Shown piece after piece: positions 49,760 through 60,690 of a stretch of DNA of 64,000 nt. Position 1 is the stretch's first letter. Every line of letters begins with the position of its first letter. The notes below the pieces were generated by a model. The model was not told the origin of the DNA. It was given only the letters and a program-made list of their open reading frames with translations, and did no database searches. This DNA is from Casuarius casuarius (taxonomy: Eukaryota > Chordata > Aves > Casuariiformes > Casuariidae). The translations under genes and the position numbers were made by a program. Where the stretch lies: positions 5,611,764-5,675,763 of the forward strand of contig PTFA01000012.1 of the NCBI GenBank assembly GCA_003342895.1. Reading direction: 5' to 3'.

Positions 49760-52225
49760 CTTTGAGAAAAGAACCAAGCCCACCCAAGTGGAATTATTTC
49801 AGAGCAACAACCCTGCATTCTGTTTTCTTAAGAATTTAGTTTCAGAGATTCTGTATAAGGTTCAGGTGTCCATAGAGCAATATTTTACTTCCTGCAAATT
49901 CCTGAATATTTGTAATACAGCTCTGCTCTAGAATGCAATTAGCAGGACAGGATCTGGATCTTTGCATATCAATGTGTATTTTCTGAAATTCAAGAATGTA
50001 GCCAAATTTAATCTTTGGACAAGTTTTTAGTTGTTGGAGCCAGTAAATATAGGTTTTGCTTGATACGTTAGGGACTAGAGTTCTTGTGGAAAATGTTCTG
50101 ATTTTTTTTTCAATGAAAAATCAACCTGTGAAAGATATATTTTTGGAAAGAAGACCTTCAGTAAAAATTGTTTTGTGGGAATGCAGAGTTTTTTTAAAAA
50201 AGACATCCAACAAAAGTAGGGTGAAGTTATTCATAGAGAAGTGGAAGATCTCATACAATCTTTAAATTGCTTAAAATAGATTTTTGTTTAAAAAGCTTTT
50301 ACAAGGCAAGTTGTCTTTATAAGGTCTAACACTTTTCCTCGCATCTCAGATATGAGCTAACTATCTCTATAACTTTAAAGATTTTTTAAAACATTATATT
50401 TAAGTAGTCTTAAGTCAACAAAAATTGTGCTTCTGAGACCACCTCTTGTTGAAGTTCCCTTCCTGTAGGACAGGCAGTATGAGCAATAACATCTTTAGGA
50501 GCCCCTTTTTAGAGGGTGATGTGTGGGAGTCATAATACGGGCCAGCATCTGGTTTGGTGGAGTTGTCTTTAAGCATGGTATAGTGTGGAACTGCAAATAC
50601 AGTAGCGGTGACTGTAGTTTAAGTTGCTTACGTTCAGCATCTCTGCCATCCCAAAACATAAATAGGAGGTTACCTTCTTATGGGTCTCTCTGAAGCCATC
50701 TTTTTTTCCTCCAGTTTAAAAATATGGGATTTGTTGGTGTTGATAATGTGCATTATTTAGGTATTGTCTCCCAGCCTCTCTAAATCTTCGAGGTCTATTC
50801 AACCTTAATTAAGTAATTAACAGGTATAATGCTCTGCAGAGATCTAACCAGCAGTTCCTGTATTGCAGTCATTACACATCTCATTTTCACTTCCATTTCT
50901 CATTCCCGTTTTCTAGCTGTATGTTAAAGATTGAGATACAACCTTCAAAATGAGGCAGATATGAGACAAGCATGGTAAAAGCAATTATAATTCTTGTGAC
51001 AACTTGGGGAAGAACGTGCTCTAAATGGAGGTGTAGATGTTAACTGCAAAATATCAAAATAACTGGCTATAAGCAAAATTTTATTTTCCAGGATGCTTTG
51101 AGGTTTCTTTGACATTTTTAAACTTTTCAGCTGTAACAAATTTCCGTGGATAGTAAAAGATATGTTATTGGGCAGAGCAACCCAAGCTGAATTAAGCCAT
51201 GTACTGCTTAGAACAAAATGATGGTTTGGACATGTTTTTGTAGTAACTTTGCTAAAGGAAGTATTATGGATGGTGTTGTTTTGCTGTTGTTTTCTTGCCT
51301 TCACCATAAGGATACCTTAGCATGAAAAGTAAATGAATGAGGAAGAAGAATGAAAACAGTGAAACTATATTTTGGCAAACTGTNAAAAAAAAGGCCTGAA
51401 TTCTGTGGATCTGGAAGAGTCTTGTAGAAGATGCTAGTCCCTGTACTCACGGCAAACAGGNGATAGACTGCCTTCATCAATCTGCTTATACTGCTATGAC
51501 TCAGTAGATCTGTTGTTAATATCTGCTGTTGATGGGATAGATGTATCAAAGGTGAAATACCACTATAGGAATACTTTTTCTTTTAAAAGAAGAATGGGTG
51601 CAAATCCTTCTGTTACTTTCCCCCTAAAATCACTTTTCAGGAATAAGTTAGGATTTTCTTATTAATGTTATTAATATTTATAATTTTATTGTGCAAATAA
51701 TCTCCTTTTTGTGTCCAGACTATATTTTAATTTGGAAAAGCGGCTGTATTTTCTCCTGGGAGTTGCAGTTCAGTAGGGCACATTTCCGTTCTGTTTTTTT
51801 TGCCTCCATACTTGGCTAGTATCATGCGTCTCCCACAATACACAGCGCTGAACTGTGGCTACCATAATTCACCGGTTCCAGATCCNAACAGGTTTATGAG
51901 GAGAACAGAGACAGGAAGCACCTGAAACACCATTTTCATGAAGCACCGCATCACTGTTTCCAAATTGCAATACTTCAGGCATTTGGGAACTGGAAACACT
52001 TCTTTTCTGTTAAGCCCCCCACCTTTTTTTTTGGTTGTTGTTGTTGTTGCTGTTGTACAGGAAGGAAAAAAAAAATTAAGCGAGTTGGGTCTCGTGTAGA
52101 TTTTCCTGGACTCTGGCTTGTGTGCTGAGTGGAGGGAGTGGGAGTCACAAATCACTTCGTGCGCATGGAAAAAACCTTGACTTTTTTTGTTCTAGTTTGT
52201 GTGAGGCATGCTGCTTTATTTGTCC
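49760..52225. other. Non-coding stretch, no gene seen
   Basis: AT-rich sequence with a 120-codon minus-strand frame at 50945-51307 that shows no domain. It contains a TTG microsatellite at 52033-52056 next to a T run, TTAATTAAGTAATTAA near 50804-50819 (homeodomain-like), and Ns at 51384, 51461 and 51886. No other repeat or RNA gene was recognised. Confidence 0.5.
52033..52056 (+). repeat. (TTG)n microsatellite
   Basis: GGTTGTTGTTGTTGTTGCTG followed by TTGT: about seven TTG units with one TGC interruption, preceded by a T run. The minus strand reads as (CAA)n. Confidence 0.92.
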
Positions 52226-52289
52226 TGGCACAGGTATCAAGTCACACAGCAGTGAAAGATACATCTCTATAGGTATTCAACTCCTTCCA

Positions 52290-52455
52290 GCTTCCCAGCG
52301 GCTCGCCTCGCCCCTGCTGCCCGCTTGGCACGCTTCTGCGCAGCCGTGCTTGCGTGCGCATCAGAAAGCGCAGCCGCTTGCGAAGCAGCGCGTAGGAAAG
52401 AGTACCGTCCAGTGAATCGGATGAAACAAAGCTCATCTGTGGTTCCTTAAGGTAA
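52290..52455. promoter_or_regulatory. Compact CpG cluster (possible promoter or first exon)
   Basis: Sixteen CpGs fall within 52299-52419, about one per 7.5 bp, in a window that otherwise has very few. GCGCAGCCG occurs at 52338-52346 and again at 52368-52376, exactly 30 bp apart, so an internal duplication contributes. A donor-like AAG|GTAATG lies at 52451/52452 just downstream on the plus strand. The open frames across it (97 codons plus, 64 codons minus) have no recognisable family and reflect GC-rich composition. It may be a small unmethylated promoter island, an alternative first exon or an unrecognised old insertion. Confidence 0.3.
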
Positions 52456-54746
52456 TGCGCTGCCTTTAGCTGACCAGTTAAAGGTCACCGACTCATTCAC
52501 TCCCAGGTGCAGGTGTGAGNCCCAGCTTACAGCAACAGAACACTTTGTCCAGGGAATCGCTCTGCAGCGTAACACGGGGCACGTTTGGCTGCTGAAGTGC
52601 CTTTTGGGGGTTGGGGCAATTTCTTTTTTCCTGAGGAAAATTCCCCTGTCCTCCACAGCCGTCCCCCACCCCCCAGTTTTTAAATTGGCTGATGGCATAT
52701 GAATAACGAGTGTGTTTTGCTAATCCTTTTGAAAGAAGGAGAGCCTCGGAGAGATGNGCAATACTTTAAATTTAGTGTTTGGTGGGCTATGTTTGTAAAT
52801 GTATAAATGCTCAGTTTTGGCCTTACTGCAGCAGAACCACATCCTCCTGCCCTCTGTACCTAAAGTCCTAAGTCTGATTTAAAATTTGATATATCTTGCC
52901 AGTGATGCCAATAAAGTAAACACTTGGATTTTTCCCTTTGAATTTGCTTGGCAAATTGATTAAAACCCCCTAAATGGCAGTAGGAAGTGTTTGTGGAACG
53001 CATTTCTGAACCACATGCTCTTAGATAGCTTTACTGTCCGTGGTCACTGAGTGGCCACCTCCAAATGACCTGAGTCACATCTGGGAATGGTTGTCATTTC
53101 CAAATGTTCCTCCCACGTCTCTAGCTCTGTCCGAGGGTGCAGGCAGTAGGTTTCTGGGTTTTATGCAAACCCGAAAGATTCTGGACCTGGAATATTAGGT
53201 CCCCTGCTTATCTGAAGCATTTCATTTCAAAGGTGGTTCAGAACCAGTCCTTGAATTTCCTTCTCTGTTGAAGGAACCTGCCCCCTCCAGCCCATCACCA
53301 TTAGGAGAAGGTTGCTGGGGAAAATGGGGGTGCCAGGAGATATTCGGCCCTGCTGCCTCATCGTCCTGCTGCTCTTTGACAGTTCTGTATGCTCAGGACT
53401 AGCTTGTGCAGCACAGGGTACCTCAACCCCGTTAACCTGTGGGCAGGGCCTAGCAGGGGAATTGCGAGATGTCCAGAATATTTCAGTGATCAAAGGTGAA
53501 AATTTATGAGGCCTTTTGGAGAGTCACAGCTAATGGCTTGTGGCTAAGCAGTTGGGAACAGGGTACAAATGAGACAACAACAGTCATGTTAGAATGTCCT
53601 TGTAAGCTGCCTTTCTTTAATCTTTCCTCAAAAAAGGATTTGGAGAAAGACCCTCTAAGTAAGAGTTTATTTTAAGTCAATGTGTTCACCCTTAGCTTTT
53701 CAGATCAGATATTTAAAAAGATTTCATGGCTAAGTTTTCATGTTTTAAAATCTTATATTGATTACTGCTCAGTTTTTCAGTCTACTAACAAGCTTGAACA
53801 TATTTTTTCATCTCAGTGCACTTCAGAAAAAAGCGTTTATTAAATCTTCTGAAACTGGAGTATAAATAAAACATTCTACCCCTATTGTTCTGAATTACTA
53901 AGATTTCACGCTTTTGATTTAATTCATGCAGTGGGATGAAATATTTGTGGGATCACCTTCCTATTTCTGAATTTATGAATAATATCCTGAACCACTGGCA
54001 ATATAGTCTTAAGCTGCTCTTGAGTAACCATCACTGATCATTTGATCAAAGGCTCGAATTACTGTGGGAAACCCTCTTAGATTTTGAGAGTCTTCATGGG
54101 TAAAAGCCTAGTCAGGCTGCGATGCTGGATCTTCTCCTGTTGTGTCAATGATATAAAATATAGGAAAATATGTTCTGATAGCTACTGGAAAATAACTGCC
54201 GGGGAAAAAATGGCCTGCCTGCACCACGATCCATTCTGCACACTCTTTCTGTGAAATCAAGAGGTATGTGAGATTAAGCAGTGAGGTAGTTTTTTAAAGC
54301 AGTAGGATTCCACCCCTTCTCTCCTGCCTTTTTTCTTTTCTTAAAGGAATTTTCTCTATTTTGACAGAATGAAAAAACTCAGTAACATGATGACTAATAG
54401 CAAACAGTTCTGGGTTGGAAAAACAAGCTTTCTCCCACCCCCTCCTAAATAGTTTTTATGAAATGAAAATGTGAATTGTGATTAGATGACATGTTTTCCC
54501 TGCATCGTCTGCTGTTTGTGTTGCAGGTAATTTTGTGACGACAGAGATTTCTCAGAAATCTTTGGCAAGGACTTAAGATTAGTGCTTGAAAAGGAGATGC
54601 TTTTTGGAAACCCATTCTATCTGCTTCCTTTCTGCACCTGTATACACATACTTCACCTTCCTCTCTAGGGTTAGGACCCTTTTGATGAAATGATGCATTT
54701 TGATTCTATGATGTAATTGAGGCAGTATTCAAAAATATTTAGGGGG

Positions 54747-54759
54747 AAAAAAAAAAAAA
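54747..54759 (+). repeat. Poly(A) run, 13 nt
   Basis: Uninterrupted A run preceded by GGGGG and, some 35 bp upstream, by GATTCTATGAT. No transposon body was recognised. Confidence 0.95.
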
Positions 54760-55772
54760 GGTGACTCAAATTCTTCCCCCTTCTGGGATGTTACACGTGT
54801 CCTGTTGAGTTTATCACTTTTCTATCATGCTATGAAAACAGCATTTCTTTAACACACACTGGCCTGTTGTACACCCTGTTTTCAGTGTGTGATGATGGTA
54901 GACCTATATCTCTATGGTGCACACAAAGAAATAAAATACAACGTGATAGTAACTGGGACTTGAATTGGAAATGTGTTGGAGTTAGTGACCAGTGCAAATT
55001 CAGCTCAGGTGGTTCAATTTCAACATCTCCTCTTCAAAGCCACCAAAAATGATGAAATTTCCTGCATATTTTAGTATCCTGCCGGCTGCTTTATAAGTGG
55101 TTGAGTTAATTCATCATCTCAGTGTCACACAAGCTCACTTCTGGCACAGTTTCAAGAGATCTCATTATTTTTTGATGTCTGTGATGGATTGGAGATGAGA
55201 ATATTGCTGGCCTAAGGGTTCACTAGCTCTGCCTGTCATATTTGTCAGCTACAAACTGGCTCTCGAGGAGGGTTATAAGGGCATGTGGGCTCCTGGGCCA
55301 TTAAAAAGCTGTTCCGTTCCTTACGCTCAGTCAGTCTGAGGAAATGTTGGGTAACAAGTGTGAGAGTTAACTCATGGGATCCATTTTTTCCTCTTGTGCA
55401 CCCAAGAAGGGAAATTCAGGATGACAGCAGAAGCAACAAGAAACTTTTTCAACACTTGATCAATACATCTGGTAATTTCTTACTGCCCTGCTCTGTGAGG
55501 GGGAGAAGTGTTTGGTTGGGTAACCTCTTAGATAGTTTTCGGAGCTCTGGTGTGGATGAAAAATCCTGTCTAACCCACTTTAATGCTAAAGTGCCAAAGA
55601 AAGGAGAACTTGAGATGATCCTGGCCTTTTCACGCTCTGATAAAAATTATTTTCTTTTGGAATAAGGCTCACTGCATACTGAGCACCACTGGCTTATTCA
55701 AAAAAATATGAGGGAAAAGAATAATCTAGGAACTATGTCAGAACTGATGTAACAGCAGCCAACAAAAGGTTT

Positions 55773-55785
55773 TATATATATATAT
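55773..55785. repeat. (AT)n microsatellite
   Basis: A short perfect TATATATATATAT tract. Confidence 0.92.
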
Positions 55786-55905
55786 GAAGTCATACTTGAA
55801 GATTCATGAACAGGCAAATCTATAGGCTATAATCTGACTCTTGACTTAGGTAGAGTGCTATTAGTTTCCCTGTGAATCTACAGGGACAAAGAACTGAAAA
55901 TTTGA

Positions 55906-55922
55906 TTTTTTTTTTTTTTTTT
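55906..55922 (+). repeat. Poly(T) run, 17 nt
   Basis: Uninterrupted T run followed by AAATGCAG; no flanking retrocopy was recognised. Confidence 0.95.
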
Positions 55923-56136
55923 AAATGCAGAGAAAATATAATGAAATGGAAGCATAACATCAAGTGCAAAATTATATACATTGTGTGTTGTAATATTTCA
56001 TGCTAAGGAAAGCTTTCTCATTGCCTTAATGCAAAGTTTCAAATCTGTTTGATCCTTATTTTCACTGCATCATGATTAATCGATCTATTGATCTTTGTTT
56101 ATTTACTACATGCATATACTACTATATGTAATTATT

Positions 56137-56155
56137 CATATATATATATACACAC
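56137..56155. repeat. (AT)n(CA)n compound microsatellite
   Basis: An alternating AT tract passes directly into CACAC, giving continuous purine-pyrimidine alternation. Confidence 0.92.
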
Positions 56156-57656
56156 AGTAAAATGGACAGGCATATATGTTTTGTTTAAATAGCATCAAAT
56201 TAAAGAAGTTAGACAAATGCACAAATATAAGACTGTCCTTACCAAGATGAGTGATAGATTCCTAGAGAGTTGTCCAGTGCTCATCCAATCTTCCTTTAAT
56301 TGAAGAAATTAATCTTTTGTGCAGTATTCAGGAAAGATTTACTGTATTTTCTAGATGTATATTAGACCTTTATGGTGTTTGTAGTGAAATTTCTCTTCAT
56401 TCCTTTTGTGATAGTTTAAAAACATTTCTAAAACTGGGTACGTTAACTAAGCATCATGAATACATCAAGAGGACTTATATATATGAAGTCCTTTGTGGCA
56501 ATGTGCAAGGAAATGAACTTTACCATTCTGGTTTAATGACTAGAAATGATTTTATGGAAAATCATGTAATTATTTCAAGCTTGCATTTATTCTTGAAGTA
56601 GCCAACTGTCGTGTTGTCTAATAACTGGTGTTATTAAGTGGATTAGTGTAAAAGAATTGCTAAAACTTTCTTTTTATGCTATAAAGAGAGCAGAATCTGT
56701 ATTAAAATTTCCCAATAATATCTTCTTACCGCGCTGTCTGTACAGTGTTGAACAAAATGTACTAACAGTAATCTTCCCCAAATTAGGTCACTTTTTTTAA
56801 TAAATGAGACATTTCTTCCCCCCCCCGCAATTAGGGTATTACAGAGTTTTTTTTAAATCCTAATGTATAGTAGGAGAATTCATGTAAAAGGATACAGAAA
56901 ATAAAATATATTCTTTTCTACTCTTCAGCAGAATCAACTGTGGAAATAATACTGCAAGATTTCACCTCTGATGTAACCCACCTTACAGATATCATATTCT
57001 GCTGTACTCAGGCTGGAGTCTTTTTTCACTATAACTCACTGACCTTTCTTAACATTCTTCCTCTCAGGTGAAATTTCCTGCTTAACTGCTTCTGTAAAGA
57101 TTTTGGTGTTTTCAGGAAATTAACTGATAACTTATTCCATCCAGTCATGTTCCCTATGGACTAGTTTGAGTATCAGAGCATAACAGAGGATTTGAAACTT
57201 CTAGCCAAGAGGAATTAAAGTCATACTGTCTCTGCAGTTGTATTAGTAAAACTACCTCTGTCACGTGTTATCCATAGAACTTGATGTGCTGGGTAAATGT
57301 TGCATCAAACAGGTCCTCAGGCTTGAAATAAATGCAATAAATCCCCTGCAGGTTTTTGGTCCCCCTTACGTAGGGGATAGTTGTTAAGTTGGGTGCAATA
57401 CTGCAGATAGTACATGAATGCAGAACTAGACCAAAAAATTTCTGAAGGGAAACAGATGGCAAACCTGAAGCTGATTTCCTGCAGGAGCCAGCTCTGATGA
57501 GGGATGAACCAGCCTGGATTGACTCAAACTATCAGACAGTCCTGGATCTGAATTTATTAGAATGATTTAGAACACAGGAGACCTTTACAAATTATCCTCT
57601 TCTTATTTGAAATCAAAATAACTATAAAGATGGTAGGAGATAAAGGCTGCATGCTC

Positions 57657-57659
<3 letters not shown>

Positions 57660-57693
<34 letters not shown>
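57660..57693 (+). repeat. Poly(T) run, 34 nt
   Basis: The longest homopolymer of the window. Read on the minus strand it is a 34-nt poly(A) tail that follows non-AT-rich sequence (57694-57910), as a processed retrocopy would. No parent transcript could be recognised in that flank and no target-site duplication was found. A simple homopolymer expansion is equally possible, and the exact length may be unreliable. Confidence 0.95.
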
Positions 57694-57696
<3 letters not shown>

Positions 57697-60405
57697 GTGT
57701 AGGTGCAGGAACCGGCTTTCTTGGCCAGCTCAAGCTCCCCATAGCAGTGCTTCTTGGCCATTTTTTGTGTTGGGCCTTGTTGCTTCTCTTTCCTTTCCTT
57801 GTTTCCTTATTCCACTTCTCTGAGCTGTGTTCAGAAACTTAGAACTGAGCGTCTTCTGCTTGCTCACTTGCTCCTTGGACAGCCAGGCACAAAAAGCATT
57901 TGTCTTTCAAAATAAAGCAAATTGGTTTTTTGCAAGACCAGCAACAACTTTAATTGCAGGTGAGTAATGGTGCCATCCGTTTGATTTACTTTATTAAATT
58001 TCTTTAAACAGAATATGAGCAGATCATCAATTTTCGCATGAACGTTATCCTCCGAGATGCAGTATTACCTAGCATGGAAGACAGTCAAAATCCTAATGAA
58101 AGCAAAACAGAGTACTTGAGAAAATGCTTACCCCTCTTACTTCTCCATATAACAATAAATACAGTCTACCCTGTTTTAAACAATCACCAACTGTCTGGTG
58201 ATTCCATTTGTGATTTTACATAGGAAAACTTAACAGCTATTAATGTGTGAAATTAAATCACTTTATACAGTGGCTGTGTTTAATGAGAGGGACCCAAGGT
58301 TATTTTTCAGCTCCTGGGTGCAGAGGTGTATGTCAGAATGAGACCCCATATTCATTAACTTCCTGGATTTCTTTGGAAGGAAAGCCAGGGTAGAGGGTAG
58401 GAAGGGGGATGCTTCTCTTGATCTGCACAAACTGGTGAGCAGAAGTACGGGGTGCCCAGTGAAGGGCACTAGCCTCCCATTTAGGCAGAGTAAATAAAAG
58501 CTTCATCAGTCAAACAGCAATAGATAACGTGAACTGCATTACACCTGAGATAAATAATTATTAGCATCAGCAAATAAATCAGAAATTCTCTTTATGTAAA
58601 AATCCATAAAGAGTATTTCTGAAAGCTTTGTTCTAGAAAATTAGCTCACTGCCTTTTTAGGACAAACTCACATTTTTGCAGGATTATCAGTATTCCTGTA
58701 GGCAGTCAAGTTAAGAATTTGGGAAATCCTCAGAGACTTCTACTGGCTTCAGGAAGAACTGTGTAAAGCCCTTGGTAAGGACAGACATGAAACCCGGAGC
58801 AGCTAGAATAGTGATGCTTGCTTTACGTTGTTCCTCCCTACCAGCTCCATTCACTCACTGAATGACCTTTTCAGTGAAAGAGATGGAAACGATAGCTTTG
58901 ACTAACAAGTTGAAAATGGAAAAATGAAAAGAGAAAAGGATAAAGGAAGTTGAGTCCAAATGAAATTTTGGATGAAGCTATGAGATTAGTGAGGAAACCA
59001 GCAAAACTCCCATTGCCTTCAGTAGAACCAAGATTTCCGCTTTTACCATTAAGATACAGACAATTCTCAGAGAATTTCTCTCTGCTCTGATTCCTGCAGC
59101 TGCTGTTTGAGAATGTTTGTANTGAGGATCTTAATAGCTATGGCAGACACAAAATCAGGGTTTCACACGTCTATAGATACTTTTCTTTGTTATACACAGA
59201 ACAAGAATCTTTGTAATATGTACATAAAATTTTCTAGAATCATACAGGAAGCATGTCTGCCTTTCTCCTTTTTTATGCAAGAATGTATGTGCTCACCTGT
59301 TATATTGGGTACTTTAAGCCTCCCCCACCGACACTTTAGGCACACTCACAAATATGTGCACTTACCTACGCAGGTAGACCAGGGAGGGTAGTAGAACATC
59401 CATTGATCCAATTTCTTACAGTTTCTTCACATACCCATTAAAACAGATGATATAATTGAAGTATGTGCAAATTAGTACATTTGGATTATTTAGAGAATGA
59501 GCTCTCTGTGTGTTAGACACTCCGTAGCAACTGTAGCTTGTTCTTCCTTGTTTCATTTAGCATGGGAACAGCTAAAATCAGTCTAGGTGTCTGCTTGCAC
59601 CAAGAAGGTAGGGCACTTGCTTGTGTCAGCATTTGCAAATGTGTGGCTACGCCATTCTGTGAAAAGATGTGATGAGTCTTCAGTCAGGTCAGTGAGCTGC
59701 TTTAACGCAGTACAGCTGCATGATTTTGAAAACTGACACAGGGAAGAGGAACAAACATGAGGCTGAGGCTTGGGCAGAAGACATGACTTCTGCTTTTTGT
59801 TTTAGATTGCTGCAGCGTGTTGCAAGTTCACACTCTTGTTTGCTCCTTGGTGGTGATTTTCAATTTCCATGCATTGAAATGCCTTTTATGGTTAGGAACA
59901 ATAGGACATCTGATGAGGGAGCTTGGCTGAAAGGCTTACCTTTCCCTCCTTTCTTCCGGAAAGAATCAGAAATCCTCTCCCATGCTGCCTACTAGCATGG
60001 TAAGCGTGCTTCCTCTGTCGCAAAAGAAAGGAAGAATTTATCTCTCTCAAAATTGTTTGCTTCACTCCAGAGCTAAGCAGGTGGAAATCCATGGCCCATT
60101 TCCAAGCCTTCTGTGACCACTGTGAACAATATAGCTACTTGTCTGTTGTCTCAAGGTGAGACAACAAGTTTTCTGGCTTTGTCCCATTCCACTGTAATTC
60201 CAAATTTCATCTTCACAGTTCATTAGCCTCAACAAAATTATTCTGGTTAGTACTCGTGTTCTGAAGATCTTGTTCTACTCATTCTCTCATTGCCATTTTC
60301 TCTTTATTCCCTGTTGTGTCTCTGCTCAAAAATGTTGAGATTAGATGCGTATTTTTTTAATTGGTGTGAAAGTAGCATTCAGGAATCCCAGTGAAAGGCA
60401 GAGGT
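57694..60405. other. Non-coding stretch, no gene seen
   Basis: It holds the GC-moderate sequence next to the T run, the 44-nt hairpin at 58579-58622, a short inverted pair GCAGAAG/CTTCTGC near 59774-59793 and an N at 59122. Frames stay below 95 codons and show no family. Confidence 0.5.
58579..58622. repeat. 44-nt near-perfect hairpin (17 of 18 stem positions paired)
   Basis: Left arm TCAGAAAT-T-CTCTTTATG (58579-58596) and right arm CATAAAGAG-T-ATTTCTGA (58605-58622) are reverse complements except for one central T-T mismatch, around the 8-nt loop TAAAAATC. It is AT-rich, so thermodynamic stability is moderate. The inverted structure is far longer than expected for chance at a given site. 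It could be the centre of a small degenerate foldback or MITE-like element, a cruciform site or a transcribed hairpin. Confidence 0.92.
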
Positions 60406-60409
60406 TATT

Positions 60410-60690
60410 ACTGGTCATGGTGCAGGCAAATTGCTAATAAGGGCAATCTCAGGCCCAGGGAGTCAGATATCAGCTGGTGATTAAAATGGATGAATAGGAT
60501 GAAGCTGTAATATTAACAGGAAGGTAAATGGGGTTTTGAAGAAAACCAGAAGACAGGGCTTTCTCTTTGCCTGATGATACTGAAAAGAAGTGGTATTCTT
60601 AAACATCGTTGTACTGTTGCTTTTTAAAGAAAATTTAATTTGTTTAACTGTAATTAGCTCTTAGCAGGGAAACCTGTCTACCCTCTAAGA
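60410..60690. promoter_or_regulatory. Enhancer-like block (weak candidate)
   Basis: AAATTGCTAATAAGGGCAATC (about 60428-60448) has partial dyad symmetry: ATTGC and GCAAT face each other. GTGATTAAAATGG is near 60476, and AATTTAATTTGTTTAACTGTAATTAGCTC spans about 60632-60660, combining homeodomain-like cores. No simple repeat is present. Function is inferred from motifs only. Confidence 0.25.

Larger units (their letters stand above)
52456..57659. other. Non-coding stretch, no gene confirmed
   Basis: Ns at 52520 and 52757. A signal-peptide-like frame starts at 53324 (described under findings) but is too short to annotate. A 126-codon plus frame at 55285-55665 has no domain or splice support. 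Repeats: A run at 54747-54759, AT dinucleotides at 55773-55785, 17-nt T run at 55906-55922, (AT)n(CA)n at 56137-56155, and a C run near 56818-56826. A single GATTCTATGAT at 54702-54712 resembles the CR1 terminal octamer repeat, but no element body precedes it. Confidence 0.5.

Noticed and set aside
50945..51307. 120-codon minus-strand frame
   Set aside because: Composition-driven, no domain, and no conservation evidence available.
43860..53200. Shared phrase CTGGAATATT with TTCTGGACCTG near 43889 and 53176
   Set aside because: Only short words are shared, in a different order, with no extended similarity between the flanks. Treated as coincidence.
54702..54712. GATTCTATGAT resembling the CR1 terminal repeat
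   Set aside because: A single copy without an upstream CR1 body; the 11-mer can occur by chance.
55285..55665. 126-codon plus-strand frame
   Set aside because: No recognisable family, no clear splice sites and no CpG context. A short viral or retroposon protein was considered, but no motif supports it.
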